From: Isoetes taiwanensis | Lineage: Eukaryota > Streptophyta > Lycopodiopsida > Isoetales > Isoetaceae | Assembly: GCA_021234155.1 (NCBI GenBank) | Contig: JAJEKV010000085.1 | Location: 4,596,036-4,660,035, forward strand | Length of the DNA: 64,000 bases | Direction of reading: 5' to 3' | In this document: positions 10,922-20,578 of the stretch, in pieces | Layout: the number at the start of each line of letters is the position of its first letter | Numbering within the stretch: position 1 is the stretch's first letter | Position numbers and translations under genes: made by a program | Notes under the pieces: model-generated | Seen by the model: only the letters and a program-made list of their open reading frames with translations | Databases searched by the model: none | Told to the model about the DNA's origin: nothing

Positions 10922-12748
10922 CTAAAGCTCTTCTGTCTCAATATTAAGTCCTTTAACATATACAGGTATATCTTTCTCAGCACCATGAGGCACAATTGTC
11001 ACCATAATCTCTGATGCATTGGAAAGGCCAAGGTCCTCGATTGTATCTCCAATACCAACTCTAAGCCTCGTATGGCGATACGAATCAGGTGCTCCAGATC
11101 CAATTAAGTTAATGTGAGAGGCTATATGTTCTTTAATTGCCACAGGCGTGTCCTCATCAGCATTTGGTAAATTGATGAAGACCTTAAAACCAGACACCTT
11201 TGATCTAGGAACCTCCAACCCAATGCTTAATATTTCTTCCTGACTGTTTTTCCTACTAGTGAATGCTTCTGGGGGCCGCTTGACAATGGCCTTAAACGGA
11301 ACCCCCTTCATTGTCTTTTGTTCAGCTTCAATTCCAGGGCCATACTGTGGAATGTCTTCAGATTCTGCAGATGATCTCTGGGTCCACATCATCACAGGCA
11401 ATGCACTCAATGCAGAGAACAAGCAATCACGTCGACTCAGTTGGACTGGCCCTGTGGCTTGGCAAAACACCTTAGTGCACTTGCTGGATATTGCTGGCTG
11501 ATCACAAGACCTGTAAATGTTTGTTGTATCACCAGTTAAAGAAAACAAATGTGTATGATTTAAAGGCATGATCACACATCATACATGTGCAACAAAACAT
11601 CTGCATAGACAATACAAAGCATGACATAAATAATATTTAACACATTTGCCATGTAATGGAAGTTTCCATTTCCATATTGACTACTAGGCCAGCCCATGAC
11701 TGCAGTGAGACTAAGGTCGCAAAAAGAGCCCATGACCTGACTGAGGTATGAAAGAAAGACAAATCATGAAAGGAGGCAAGCCAGTCAGTCTCCATTCTAG
11801 GTAAAGATAAATCAATAAAGAGTCTAGACTTGAGATAAACAAACATGGGAAGAAAATGCAAGTGCCAAAATAATAAGCATGCATAGACGAGAAACTTAAC
11901 ACAACAACCTTCTTTCTCAACTGAAAGATATATGTTGAAGCGTGTACAGACAACTTCCAAGACCAAGAAGAAATATTTTAAGATGTAGCACTACTTCCTT
12001 TTATCCTCTCATTTTTTTAGATCCTCGTAACGGGACATTCTTCACACTGACGTGGCTTGGATTGGGATGCTTGACGAACACCATAGTTGGTCTGCTACTG
12101 CAAATATGGCCAGCGCTTGGGCAAAATGATGAATCAATTGAATTTGCCAAAGAAAATACTTAAGTCTTTACTACACAAATTATCAAATAGAATTCGCGTG
12201 TATCCAATAGACACGTTGAAAATATTTACTCTTATCTATCTTATTTTACAAATAGCAGGATAGTATTTCTAGCATTAAGTAAAGAGTTTTCTGAATAATT
12301 AGCATTTACTTCACTGTAGATCTCGCCAAATAAAGCTCTGAAGCAATCTGTGATCCTTTCTTCACAGGGGTTACTATCTACAGATAGAACAGGGATGAAA
12401 ATTCTGTCATGGTGCAATTCGATATCAAACAAAAATAACGCAGTTTTGTTAGGGTAATGCAAACGCTGCTAGCTAATGAAAAGACGCCCCAAAAGGTCAC
12501 TCTAGGCAGAAACTCTTATCATAAATCCTTCCGTTGTTAACCATTGTCCTCTGAAGGACGGAAAAAAAGGAAAGAACAATTTGAAGAAGAAAAGGTGCAG
12601 AAAACCATAAACTTACAAACCAGAATAGGAGAGAACAATAAGAATCATGGAACGAAGAGGAGGAAGCGTACCTTGGAAGAGCATAATGCTGAAACGGAAG
12701 TGTAGAGCTGACATGCAGACAAGTGCCACTGGAAGAAGATATTTCCAC
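10922..12748 (-). CDS. Chloroplast-targeted protein with polyphenol-oxidase C-terminal (KFDV) domain, no tyrosinase domain
   Basis: Two-exon model: exon 1 12,748-12,672 (ATG, 25 codons plus two bases, donor AAG|GTACGC) and exon 2 11,510-10,922 (acceptor TTTACAG|G, stop TAG). The junction codon AGG keeps the frame and gives 221 residues. Residues 1 to about 50 are Ser-rich and acid-poor, like a plastid transit peptide. LSRRDCLFSALSALPVMMW follows: a twin-arginine plus hydrophobic core like the thylakoid-transfer signal of plant PPOs, with a possible cleavage near SSAES. The C-terminal ~110 residues match the PPO1_KFDV family: KAIVKRP linker, FKVFINLP, HIASHINLIG, LRVGIGDTIEDLG, IMVTIVPHG and a GLNIE end. 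The copper-binding tyrosinase and DWL domains that normally lie between are absent, so catalytic oxidase activity is not expected. Known PPO biology places this domain as a shield over the active site in the latent enzyme; a role in trans is only a guess. The frame can also be read open upstream of the acceptor to an ATG at 11,575, but that extension crosses a good splice acceptor. Confidence 0.75.
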
Positions 12749-15224
12749 ACGTTCGGATCCCTAAATAAATAGGACTGGTTCTCCGATTAAATATAATGGG
12801 TCTGATGTCTTCGTATGGCAGCATGGAATCTGCAGATTCCAGGGGCCCGCATCGGCGGGAGCCGGGAGTGGGTCTGGAATCGCGACCCAGTTCCAGGCCG
12901 CCACAACATGGCAACTAGGTCGATTTACCTGCTAATCACCTGTACATGACTGCTTGAGCAGCTGAGCCTTTTTCCATTTCCAGAGGCAGAAGAAGAGACC
13001 CAGTTGCCATGTTGCATGCAGCAATATCCTAAGAATAACTATGGAGGTGTAGCAATGGGGAAGGGAAGGCTTATAAAACTGTAATGCGAGGGAAAACTTT
13101 AATCGGAATTCAATTCCATGGAACTCTATTCCAAATACTGTCTCCTTACAACGGATTAAGGAAACATTAAGGAAACAACGTCATACACTGCATTTTCAAA
13201 TCTGCTCTCAAATATTTCCGCAGCTTCCATGTCTTACATAACTACATTTTTAACATTTATTCACTGCCCGATAGAAATTTGGAAGGTTGGTTGTATTGAA
13301 TGTACAAGTATTATGAAGTGTGGTTGAAATTCTAATTAAGGTTTTCTAGGAAGGTAACTCGACTCATGAACTACAGGCTGATTTAGAAGAGTCTAATACT
13401 CCAGTTTTTTGGGAAAGCCATTCTGGCAAAGAAGTTTTCTAGTTTGGTAGGTATTCGACTTATGTAACATCGGCTTGAAACCGCAGTTTTAATATGAATA
13501 TTTTGACTTATGGAATAACCTTGAAAGTTAGAACCATGAGTCTAATACCCCTATTCCACGAGTCTAATGCCTTTTCTAGAATCCAACCCAAAATCTGGAG
13601 ATGATAGCGAAATTTGCATTTTTTTAGGTTTATGAAAAGCTCATGGAATGGTTGATGGGTCTTTTAGGCTTCAAGCGATTGTGTATTCTTCAAGCAGCAA
13701 TTGTCTCTTTGATGAATCGCCATCTCCAGCTAGGGCGCCTAATAGCTCTGATTTTGAGCCAGTTCCTTCCGGGTATGTCCAAACTACTTTAAATTCAAAT
13801 CCTTGCCCTCCTCCCTCTTACAATCCTTCTTCATATCGTTGATTTTGGTTTGGTTATAATTAAATTAGCACGATTAGGTGCAACCCACTATTGTGCACAT
13901 GCTCTTCATGACAGCAAAGCCATAACTCGCAATGAAGCTACTTCGCCATAGCCCACCTAATTATGACATATGTCACATTCCAAATGGACATAATTTTACC
14001 AAATGTGTATTACGTCAGGAATCACTTCCACTCACCTCATAATTCGCTCATGGCTCTGTCCGTCTTATCTGACTGAGCCGCCTCAAAATTACTGGGCATG
14101 ATTTCCTCGTGGTAGTAATTCCCTAGTACATAATGTTCGTTTGGGTAGAGGCCATTTCAGGCAATTTCAAACTCTATTTACAATATTTTATCCAATGTGT
14201 GTGTGTGAACAGAAAAGGAAGAAAATAATGCAATGATGGAAGAAATCAGGGTACCTTCTCCCTGAAATGCTCTCTATCTAAATATTATGCTAGGTAAGGC
14301 AGGCAGGCCAATGCGAAGATTATGCATGTCATATCAGCTATTTGTGTGGCATTCACATCAGCTCCAAAGGAAACATCTATTAGTTATGGTCATGAGCCAT
14401 AGAAACCACGATTCCGTTATTTTGAAATTATTCCAATGTTCATTTTTTATTAACTCTCATTTTTTACCATGATTTAATTATTTGGAGAGAGTAATACAAT
14501 TTAGAGAATTTTGACCATAGCTAATATGCTCAAGCTGTAGTAATTTCTCCTACTTCTTAAGCTCAAGTATCCATTAAAATTATTGATTGCCACAAAATCA
14601 TGCCATATTATTGATATATACAAAAATTCAGTCGTGGGCCACCAACCACCAAAATTATTGATCGTACATACATACAAAATTATTACGTACATAATACTCG
14701 TATATTCTCTCAATAATTACATGGGTATAAAAGTAACTGGATTTGAGTGCAAGAGGCATTTATTTGCAATGTCTCGACATCTGGGAGCTGCTAGCGATAG
14801 AGCATTATCGCCCACTTGAACTGAAAATATTGAATCCATTACTTGCTCCATGACATACAATGATTTGAATAAATGCATTGTAAGATGTATCCACCTTGAT
14901 CCCTACTTGCAATCCATAGCTATGGGTCGCGAGATGGATTTTCGAGGTTTCCATCATGTTGTTATCCATCTCGTATGGCTTCGAGAGCGCGATGCCTATG
15001 AGATTAACGGGGTCACTTTGCGTGGTCATGACGAGTGACTGCTGTAAATATTGAGTGCTATAAATGTATCCAGCACCTATTCAATAATAATATATGATGT
15101 AGTAATATGTAAGAGCTCTTATGTTAAGATGAAAAACGCAGAGCATAATTAATAGCAACTAACTTATTATATCTCACGGCAATATATGATATAATAGTTA
15201 ATATGTATAAGAGCATTTCATACC
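12749..15224. other. Upstream and spacer DNA without a recognised gene
   Basis: Immediately upstream of the KFDV start (minus strand) are AT-rich stretches near 12,765-12,800 (TTTATTTAGG, TTATATTTAA) that could serve as a core promoter. The rest is AT-rich; short plus-strand frames near 13,648-13,842 and 14,850-15,038 have no recognised similarity. The frame at 14,850-15,038 is not kept intact in copy 2, which argues against a conserved gene. Confidence 0.4.
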
Positions 15225-15455
15225 TCAAGAATTCTCAGCATCGTCAGTAGCTTCTTTAGCCACTAATTCTTGCAACTGGACCCCCACACTATTAGGGATC
15301 ATCACTAACAATGGCTTGGTCTCTACAGCCCAGCTGTAGTCTATTGTTGCATGGCGGGTCATGGGGATTTGGTCTCCACTTCTTACTCCATCAATCCCTA
15401 TACTGCATTGCATATGAGGTGCCTTTTTTAGCAACTGGCTCCCACCACAAGACAA
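15225..15455 (-). CDS. Unrecognised conserved ORF fragment
   Basis: A 76-codon minus-strand frame contains IGIDGVRSGDQIPMTRH and VETKPLLVMIPNSVGVQ. Copy 2 has the same peptide in an 88-codon frame (43,883-43,617) that continues further upstream with ITRRCFVLWWEP, which in copy 1 falls in another frame (about 15,540-15,420). The sequence is protein-like, but I do not recognise it. It sits just left of a candidate LTR and may be a relic of a retroelement or a cellular exon. Confidence 0.3.
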   Translation of the reverse strand: MSCGGSQLLKKAPHMQCSIGIDGVRSGDQIPMTRHATIDYSWAVETKPLLVMIPNSVGVQLQELVAKEATDDAENS

Positions 15456-15599
15456 AACACCTCCTCGTAATGGGGGAGACTAGGATCCTGTATTGGGTCC
15501 TCCTCGGCGTAAGCCATCCACATTGGACAGTCAAACAAGGGCAGGACTTTGCGCGGCTGCGGTGAGAGGCCAGACCCCAGGAGACGGAATGGGGTTTGG

Positions 15600-15963
15600 A
15601 TTTATCCTCCCCCCAGTGTGGCAATTAGAAGTCAAGAGCGCCTTTTGCAGTAGCAAGATTGTTGGGATCGTTCGGGGTGGCCGATAGATACAAACTCTGT
15701 TATTTCTATCGCCATAGCTCTGCATGCATGTTCAAAAATCATGCACCTAAGTTATCTATAAAAACAACCGCGTTTCGGCCTCCGAAACGTAAACCCTGTA
15801 TGTTGCTAGGTTATTGTAGGGTTTACGTTATGGAGATTGAGTTTTGATCGGTTGCACTTGGGACATAGTCGAGAAGTTGCAGTTGAAGATGCGAAGCAAT
15901 AGGAACTGACGGACATGAGTTTGGATCTATTTTCCTCCCACTATGGCAATTAGAATTCAAGAG
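15600..15963. repeat. Candidate LTR / direct repeat, left member
   Basis: About 360 bases recur at 18,169-18,540 at roughly 80-85% identity by eye. Shared landmarks in order: TTTATCCTCC..CCCAGTGTGG, CAATTAGAAGTCAAGAGCG, TTGTTTGGGATCGTTCGGG-type block, CATAGCTCTGCATGCATG, a TATAAAAACAACC-like block, GTTGCTAG-TTATTGTAGGG and a closing second copy of the CAATTAGA..TCAAGAGC motif. The closing motif means each member both begins and ends with the same ~35-base sequence. Clear TG..CA ends and a target-site duplication were not established. Confidence 0.5.
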
Positions 15964-16192
15964 CTAATTGTATACAGATTGTTTTGAATAGAAGCGCTTA
16001 AAAAAGTTGGGATTATTGACATTGTCATAGATTCTAATGCACCCTGAATATCCCGAATTGTGCTAACTTGTTTCAAATGATTTTTGGAGGAATGGCGATT
16101 CGACTTTGCCAAGATGTTCGAAATGCTGAAATTACCCTAGAAAGCAAGTTGTATGGTCCATTCTACCAAAGAAAGAAACACGAATGCTCTAA

Positions 16193-16483
16193 TTGGTCAC
16201 GATTCGTCAAATAGTGCATCATTACATAGATCACAGAGAGAGCTTTTTAACACAACAACTTTCATCTAAAACGGGCTCTTGGATCAAAAGTTATAATCAA
16301 AATTGTATTAATAAAAAATCTGATCTTTCTGACGATAAATCTGACGTTTTTTCTGACGAATCTGATGACGAAAAGACTAACGAAAAACCTGACGAATGTT
16401 CTGACGCATGTTTTGACGAAATTTTTGACGCATCTTCTGATGAATGTTCTGACGCATGTTATGACGAATGTCCTGACGCATGA
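16193..16483 (+). CDS. Short acidic repeat ORF
   Basis: A 96-codon plus-strand frame ends in tandem acidic repeats of the type SDACFDE / SDECSDAC / YDECPDA, encoded by about 30-base DNA repeats built on CTGACGCATG and TGACGAATG. No known family is recognised, and no regulatory context supports expression. In copy 2 the corresponding stretch (about 44,690-44,845) is heavily altered and not open, so it is either a non-functional repeat or affected by sequence error. Confidence 0.25.
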   Translation: MVTIRQIVHHYIDHRESFLTQQLSSKTGSWIKSYNQNCINKKSDLSDDKSDVFSDESDDEKTNEKPDECSDACFDEIFDASSDECSDACYDECPDA

Positions 16484-16484
16484 C

Positions 16485-17015
16485 AAATATTTTGATCCAC
16501 TTTGACCTCGTTGTTCTCCATCATCCTAGTTTCAAATCAGGCCAAATTTTTCCGGCATATTCCCAAAAGTTTTCCCTGTTAGTCTTCTCAAAAATTAGCA
16601 AAAAATGTTTAATATAAATCGAGATATTCTCATTTGAGTGTGCTAGGGAAGTGCACTGGCCAAACTTTCTGTCCAATTTGAACCATATTTTCTCAGTCAT
16701 TCCAGATCCAAATTGAACTAAATTTTTTCCTACATGTCAACACAAGTTTTCTCTGATTTCTTCTTAAAAAATAATGTGAAAATAATTAGTATAACTCGAA
16801 ATATCATCATTTGAGTGTGCATACCTTTATTGTCTTAGGGAAGTGCACTGGCCAAATTTTATGTCCACTTTGAACACAATTTTCTCATTCATGCCAGATC
16901 CAAATTGAGCTAATTTTTTCCCACATGTCATTTTCAGTTTTCTCTTATTTTCCCTTTAACAATCATGTGAAAATAATCAGTATAGCTTGAGATATTTAGA
17001 TCTGAGTGCAACTGT
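16485..17015. repeat. Three tandem repeats of about 170-190 bases
   Basis: Units begin near 16,485, 16,660 and 16,852. Each contains (A/T)TGTCCACTTTGAAC-like, TTTTCTC..CATTCCAGATCCAAATT, a T-rich block, GTTTTCTCTGATTTC-like and AATAATGTGAAAATAAT segments and closes with TTTGAGTGTGC..GGGAAGTGCACTGGCCAA. The first unit is the most diverged. Copy 2 preserves all three (about 44,848-45,375). Confidence 0.85.
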
Positions 17016-17217
17016 CTCGTTTTGCTTTAAGGATCCTAAAGTGATTGATATTTTTTTGCAAATTTTGTATAGATATTGGTTGTCTTGAGCAACCTAGAGG
17101 TTCTAACCATAAAAATCCACTGAGGGACATCCAAGTGCCAGGTTTAGGATCAACAAGTTCACTATAAATGTGTTAGACATGAGCGCTTTTGGCACCCTTC
17201 CCCAAGTTGAGCAAGGC

Positions 17218-17655
17218 TCAAATTTTGTGTGGCTGCCTCACTAGTGGGAAGAGGCCCCAGGAGATGGACCCCAAAAAAGATCCCGAAGCAGCCTTTCTAT
17301 TATCACATGTCTTTATAGTAGTTGGAAAGAACACTTGAATGACTGCATGTCCTATACTGCTATTATCACATGTCTTTATAGTAGTAGGAAAGAATACTTG
17401 AACCACTATATGTTCCATATGTCCATTATCACATGTCTTCATACTAGAATTCCATGTCGTTCTCTGAGAGCAAATCCCCTTTCGAAACATCCCTTGTTTC
17501 AGTGTTTTTGCCAAATCCACCATTTCAGTTTGTTTTTTCTTGCATATAAGGATTTCTTGGCGCAAATAAGGTTGATCATGGACCTTTTGGCCATGATTAA
17601 GTGCAACTAAGCAAGAACTCCACCTAAAGTGCAAAAAACGCAAAACATCAACCAC
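17218..17655 (-). CDS. ORF with tandem peptide repeats (VQVFFPTTIKTCDN)
   Basis: A 145-codon minus-strand frame contains three imperfect copies of a ~22-residue unit ending in KTCDN; the first begins near MKTCDNGHMEHIVVQVFF. At DNA level this is a ~66-base tandem repeat at about 17,305-17,450 (ATTATCACATGTCTTTATAGTAG on the plus strand). Copy 2 extends the same frame to 200 codons (45,958-45,356). The repeats may explain why the frame is open in both copies; no domain is recognised. Confidence 0.3.
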   Translation of the reverse strand: MVDVLRFLHFRWSSCLVALNHGQKVHDQPYLRQEILICKKKQTEMVDLAKTLKQGMFRKGICSQRTTWNSSMKTCDNGHMEHIVVQVFFPTTIKTCDNSSIGHAVIQVFFPTTIKTCDNRKAASGSFLGSISWGLFPLVRQPHKI

Positions 17656-18168
17656 TTACCGTTAGCCAAATTTCCTGAAACTTTTACTTGACATGGCTGC
17701 TGATGTGGTAGACCAACAACCAAAAATTCATGTCCAAACGCTTACATATGCCATACTTAAGAATTTTCAACCAGAAAAGCATAAGAAATCACAGTAAATA
17801 CACAAAGCGTCAGAAAATCATGAAAACCTAATCAAAGGTGCCACTTATGCAGGGGATGCCATGGTAAACATTTCAGATAGAAAAAATGCTTGTACGTGCA
17901 GAAAATCTCAGGTGCAATTTAGACCAAGAACACATGGGGCGTGAGATCTAAACAAATGCAAAAATCTCTGAAATTTACTATATGCGTGGATGCTGATGTG
18001 GCAAAAACATATGCCAAAATTCAAAGAAAAAAGCCAAAAGATGCATTACTTATTATTTTCTGAAGATAAATGATTATAAATTCGTAACTAATTATCTATG
18101 TATCAGAAAATTATGAAAATTTAACCATGGATGCAATATGAGGGAGCAAACCCGTGGAAAAAATTCCT

Positions 18169-18540
18169 GATTTATCCTCCTCCCAGTGTGGCAATTAGAA
18201 GTCAAGAGCGCCTTTTGCAGTAGCAAGATTGTTTGGGATCGTTCGGGATGGCCGATAGATTCAAACTCTGTTATTTTAGTTGTCATAGCTCTGCATGCAT
18301 GTTCAAAAAATGGTGCATCTAGTTATCTGTAAAAACAACCACGTTTCGCCTCCGCCGCAGCGAAACCCCGTGGTGTTGCTAGCTTATTGTAGGGTTTACA
18401 TTATGGAGGTCGAAGTTTTGGTCGCTTTGCACTTGGAACATGGTCGGAGAAGTTGCAAGTTGAAGATGCGGGCAATAGGAACCCGATGTAATCTGGTTTG
18501 ATTTATCCTCCTCCCGGTGTGGCAATTAGAGTCAAGAGCC
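18169..18540. repeat. Candidate LTR / direct repeat, right member
   Basis: Right-hand partner of 15,600-15,963 with the same block order, including the opening TTTATCCTCCTCCCAGTGTGG, CATAGCTCTGCATGCATG, TTATTGTAGGGTTTACATTA and a closing TTTATCCTCC..GGCAATTAGAGTC motif. Orientation is the same as the left member. Confidence 0.5.
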
Positions 18541-19185
18541 GGGCCCAAATCACCCACACCAACCAAGCCACGACAGATGCAAGGTTTGTCGCCGCAAGAG
18601 CGGTCAAGCACCGTGATACACATGAAGCAAAGAAAACCGGCTAGTCAATCTCACCAAACATAGCCCGCACTCCAATCCCGTGCAGCCCGCAAGTGAGGGC
18701 ATAACACCGCATAATGCTCCACGGGCCTCACGATGAAGGCCAACAACAAGGGCGTAGAGGGCTCACACCAAAACCTAAACCGACTCACAAGGGCATTCAC
18801 CCCGATAATGGCACCACCGCCATGTAGCACCTTAACCTTCGGTGGGGAAGTGAGCTCCATGTCCACGCCCAAACCGAAAGCCATCGAGAACCCGTGAACC
18901 GCAGAGACCACTTGCTCAAGGGGCAAAGTGTGTCATGAATAGCCGACCGTAACAAGACCGCACAAAACAAGAAGACACAACATCCGGTGAACCTTCCAAA
19001 CCTGCACCACCACATCATCCCGAGGGACTATAGGTATGTGTAGCTAAATACCCCCGCCACTTGTTCCCGTGATAGCCCTTGGCCACGCCCAGCGAAAAGC
19101 GAAGCTCTCGAAGAACTCCCACGGCTAACCGACAACCCCAATACCAATCCTCCAAGGTTGCCAATGGAGGTTTTGACAAACATGC
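18541..19185. other. Unrecognised GC-richer sequence, possibly transposon-derived
   Basis: This stretch is GC-richer than its surroundings and has overlapping minus-strand frames (for example 18,926-18,651, with HGFSMAFGLGVDMEL), but copy 2 breaks them by many indels. No family is recognised. It joins directly to the minisatellite. Confidence 0.3.
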
Positions 19186-19641
19186 CATGCGGGCTCCAAC
19201 ATCTAGGCTCCAACATGCCACCTAGGCTCCAACATGCCAAGGTGGCTCAAACATGCCACGCGAGCTCCCAACATGCCACCTAGGGCTCGACATGCCACGC
19301 AGCCCAACATGCCACCTAGGCTCCAACATGCCAAGGTGGCTCAAACATGCCACGGAAGTCCTCCAATATGCCACCTAGGCTTCAACATGCCAAGGTGGCT
19401 CAATCATGCCATCCAGACTCAAACATGCCAAGGTGGCTCAAGCATGCCACGTGGGCTCCAACATGCCAGCTAGGCTCAAACATGTCAAGGTGGCTCAAAC
19501 ATGCCACGCGGGCTCCAACATGCCAAGGTGGCTCAAACATGCCACGTGGGCTCCCCAACATGCCACCTAGGCTCCAACATGCCAAGGTGGCTCAAACATG
19601 CCACCTAGGCTCCGAAATGCCACCAGGCTCCAACATGCCAA
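19186..19641. repeat. Minisatellite of CATGCC-based units
   Basis: Roughly 450 bases are tandem variants of AACATGCCAAGGTGGCTCA and AACATGCCACCTAGGCTCC, alternating in a higher-order unit of about 38 bases. CCAAGG and CCTAGG cores distinguish the two half-units. The array ends three bases before the CACTACAAAATCG transposon end. It is not a CRISPR array: units are contiguous, variable and without unique spacers. Open frames through it are composition artefacts. Confidence 0.9.
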
Positions 19642-19654
19642 GCACTACAAAATC

Positions 19655-20220
19655 GAAGCCCTGTTACGACGTCTATTACGACGTCTGAACGTCGTTTGAA
19701 CTCGATGAACGACGCGAAATCGTCGATAAACGACGCCTATTACGATCGCTCAACGCCGCTTTTACCGACGACGCTTATGCGCCGCTATGCGCCGCCGCCT
19801 TTTAAAGCGACGATGTGACGCCGTTAAACGCCGAGACGCGACACGAAGCTCGAACCCACGCCGCATCGCAGCAGCCGCGGCAACAAGGCCAGCCCGGTAC
19901 GCCGGGCCGATGTGGCCGATGAGTCGGGCGACGCCGTTGAACGACGAAAAATACACGCCGACCGCCGAAGTTGTTCCGGGCATCCGGGCCGCGGGCGTCA
20001 GCAAATGTTGTTGAAGCCGACGGATAAACCACGTATTGAACGCCGTTAAACGACGCCGGGGGCGGGCGCGGCCACCCAACGCTTGCCGGGCGTATGCCCC
20101 GCGCTCATCGGCGCATGATGACGCGGCAAACCACGTGGAAAACATCGCTGAACGACGAGCTACATCGCGCTCACCAATACACGGGTACCATTTGCAGCAC
20201 GTCGTTAAACGACGATGACG
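19655..20220. repeat. Subterminal palindrome array (GTCGTT-N-AACGAC)
   Basis: The region is dense in ACGACG/CGTCGT words. Several form palindromes: CGTCGTTAAACGACG at 20,200-20,214 has perfect 7-base arms around one base; degenerate relatives occur near 19,932, 20,041 and 20,145. CACTA transposases bind such subterminal repeats in characterised families; that binding here is inferred. Copy 2 carries the array at about 47,990-48,520, but with many ACG positions read as GCG. Confidence 0.75.
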
Positions 20221-20578
20221 GAATTTTGAAAAAAAAAATAAATATTTATTTAATATTATTTATTTTATTAACAATAATATTAATAGTATTAATAAATACT
20301 AAATATGAACAAAATAAATCGAGAATAAAAATTTAAAAATTCGAAAAATAAAAACAAATATTGATTAAATATTAGTATTCAGTATCATAGTAGATAAGCG
20401 TTATTATTTAATATGTAATTAAATGTTTAATAAATCTAAGAATAAAAAAATTGAATCGAGCATAAAATTAACATAAAAAAAAATCACAAATAATAAGAAC
20501 AAAGCATAAAAAATTTAGATTGAATTCAATTAATATATTTCACAATATAATTTGCATATTACAAAATATATTGAGTCT
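20221..20578. other. Very AT-rich stretch
   Basis: About 350 bases consist largely of AATAAATATT/TTAATA words with no coding potential. It separates the subterminal repeats from the first coding-like exon of the transposon and is kept almost unchanged in copy 2. Confidence 0.6.

Larger units (their letters stand above)
15964..18168. mobile_element. Internal region of a possible non-autonomous LTR element
   Basis: About 2.2 kb between the two direct repeats carries no reverse transcriptase, integrase or gag motifs. It is filled by three sets of tandem repeats (described separately) and AT-rich sequence. Size and content fit a TRIM/LARD-like non-autonomous retroelement, but absence of a proven primer-binding site leaves the call tentative. 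Copy 2 has the same structure at 44,326-46,522. Confidence 0.4.

Noticed and set aside
11637-12462. Minus- and plus-strand frames between the two exons of the KFDV gene
   Set aside because: They lie inside the inferred intron, show no protein family signal, and are identical in copy 2 only because the whole intron is.
19234-19688. Open frames and possible CRISPR-like array in the CATGCC repeats
   Set aside because: Units are contiguous and variable, with no unique spacers, and the frames follow from the repeat unit; this is a minisatellite.
19762-20145. Arg/Ala-rich frames in the palindrome array, on both strands
   Set aside because: Produced by repeated CGACG/CGCCG words; copy 2 does not preserve them.
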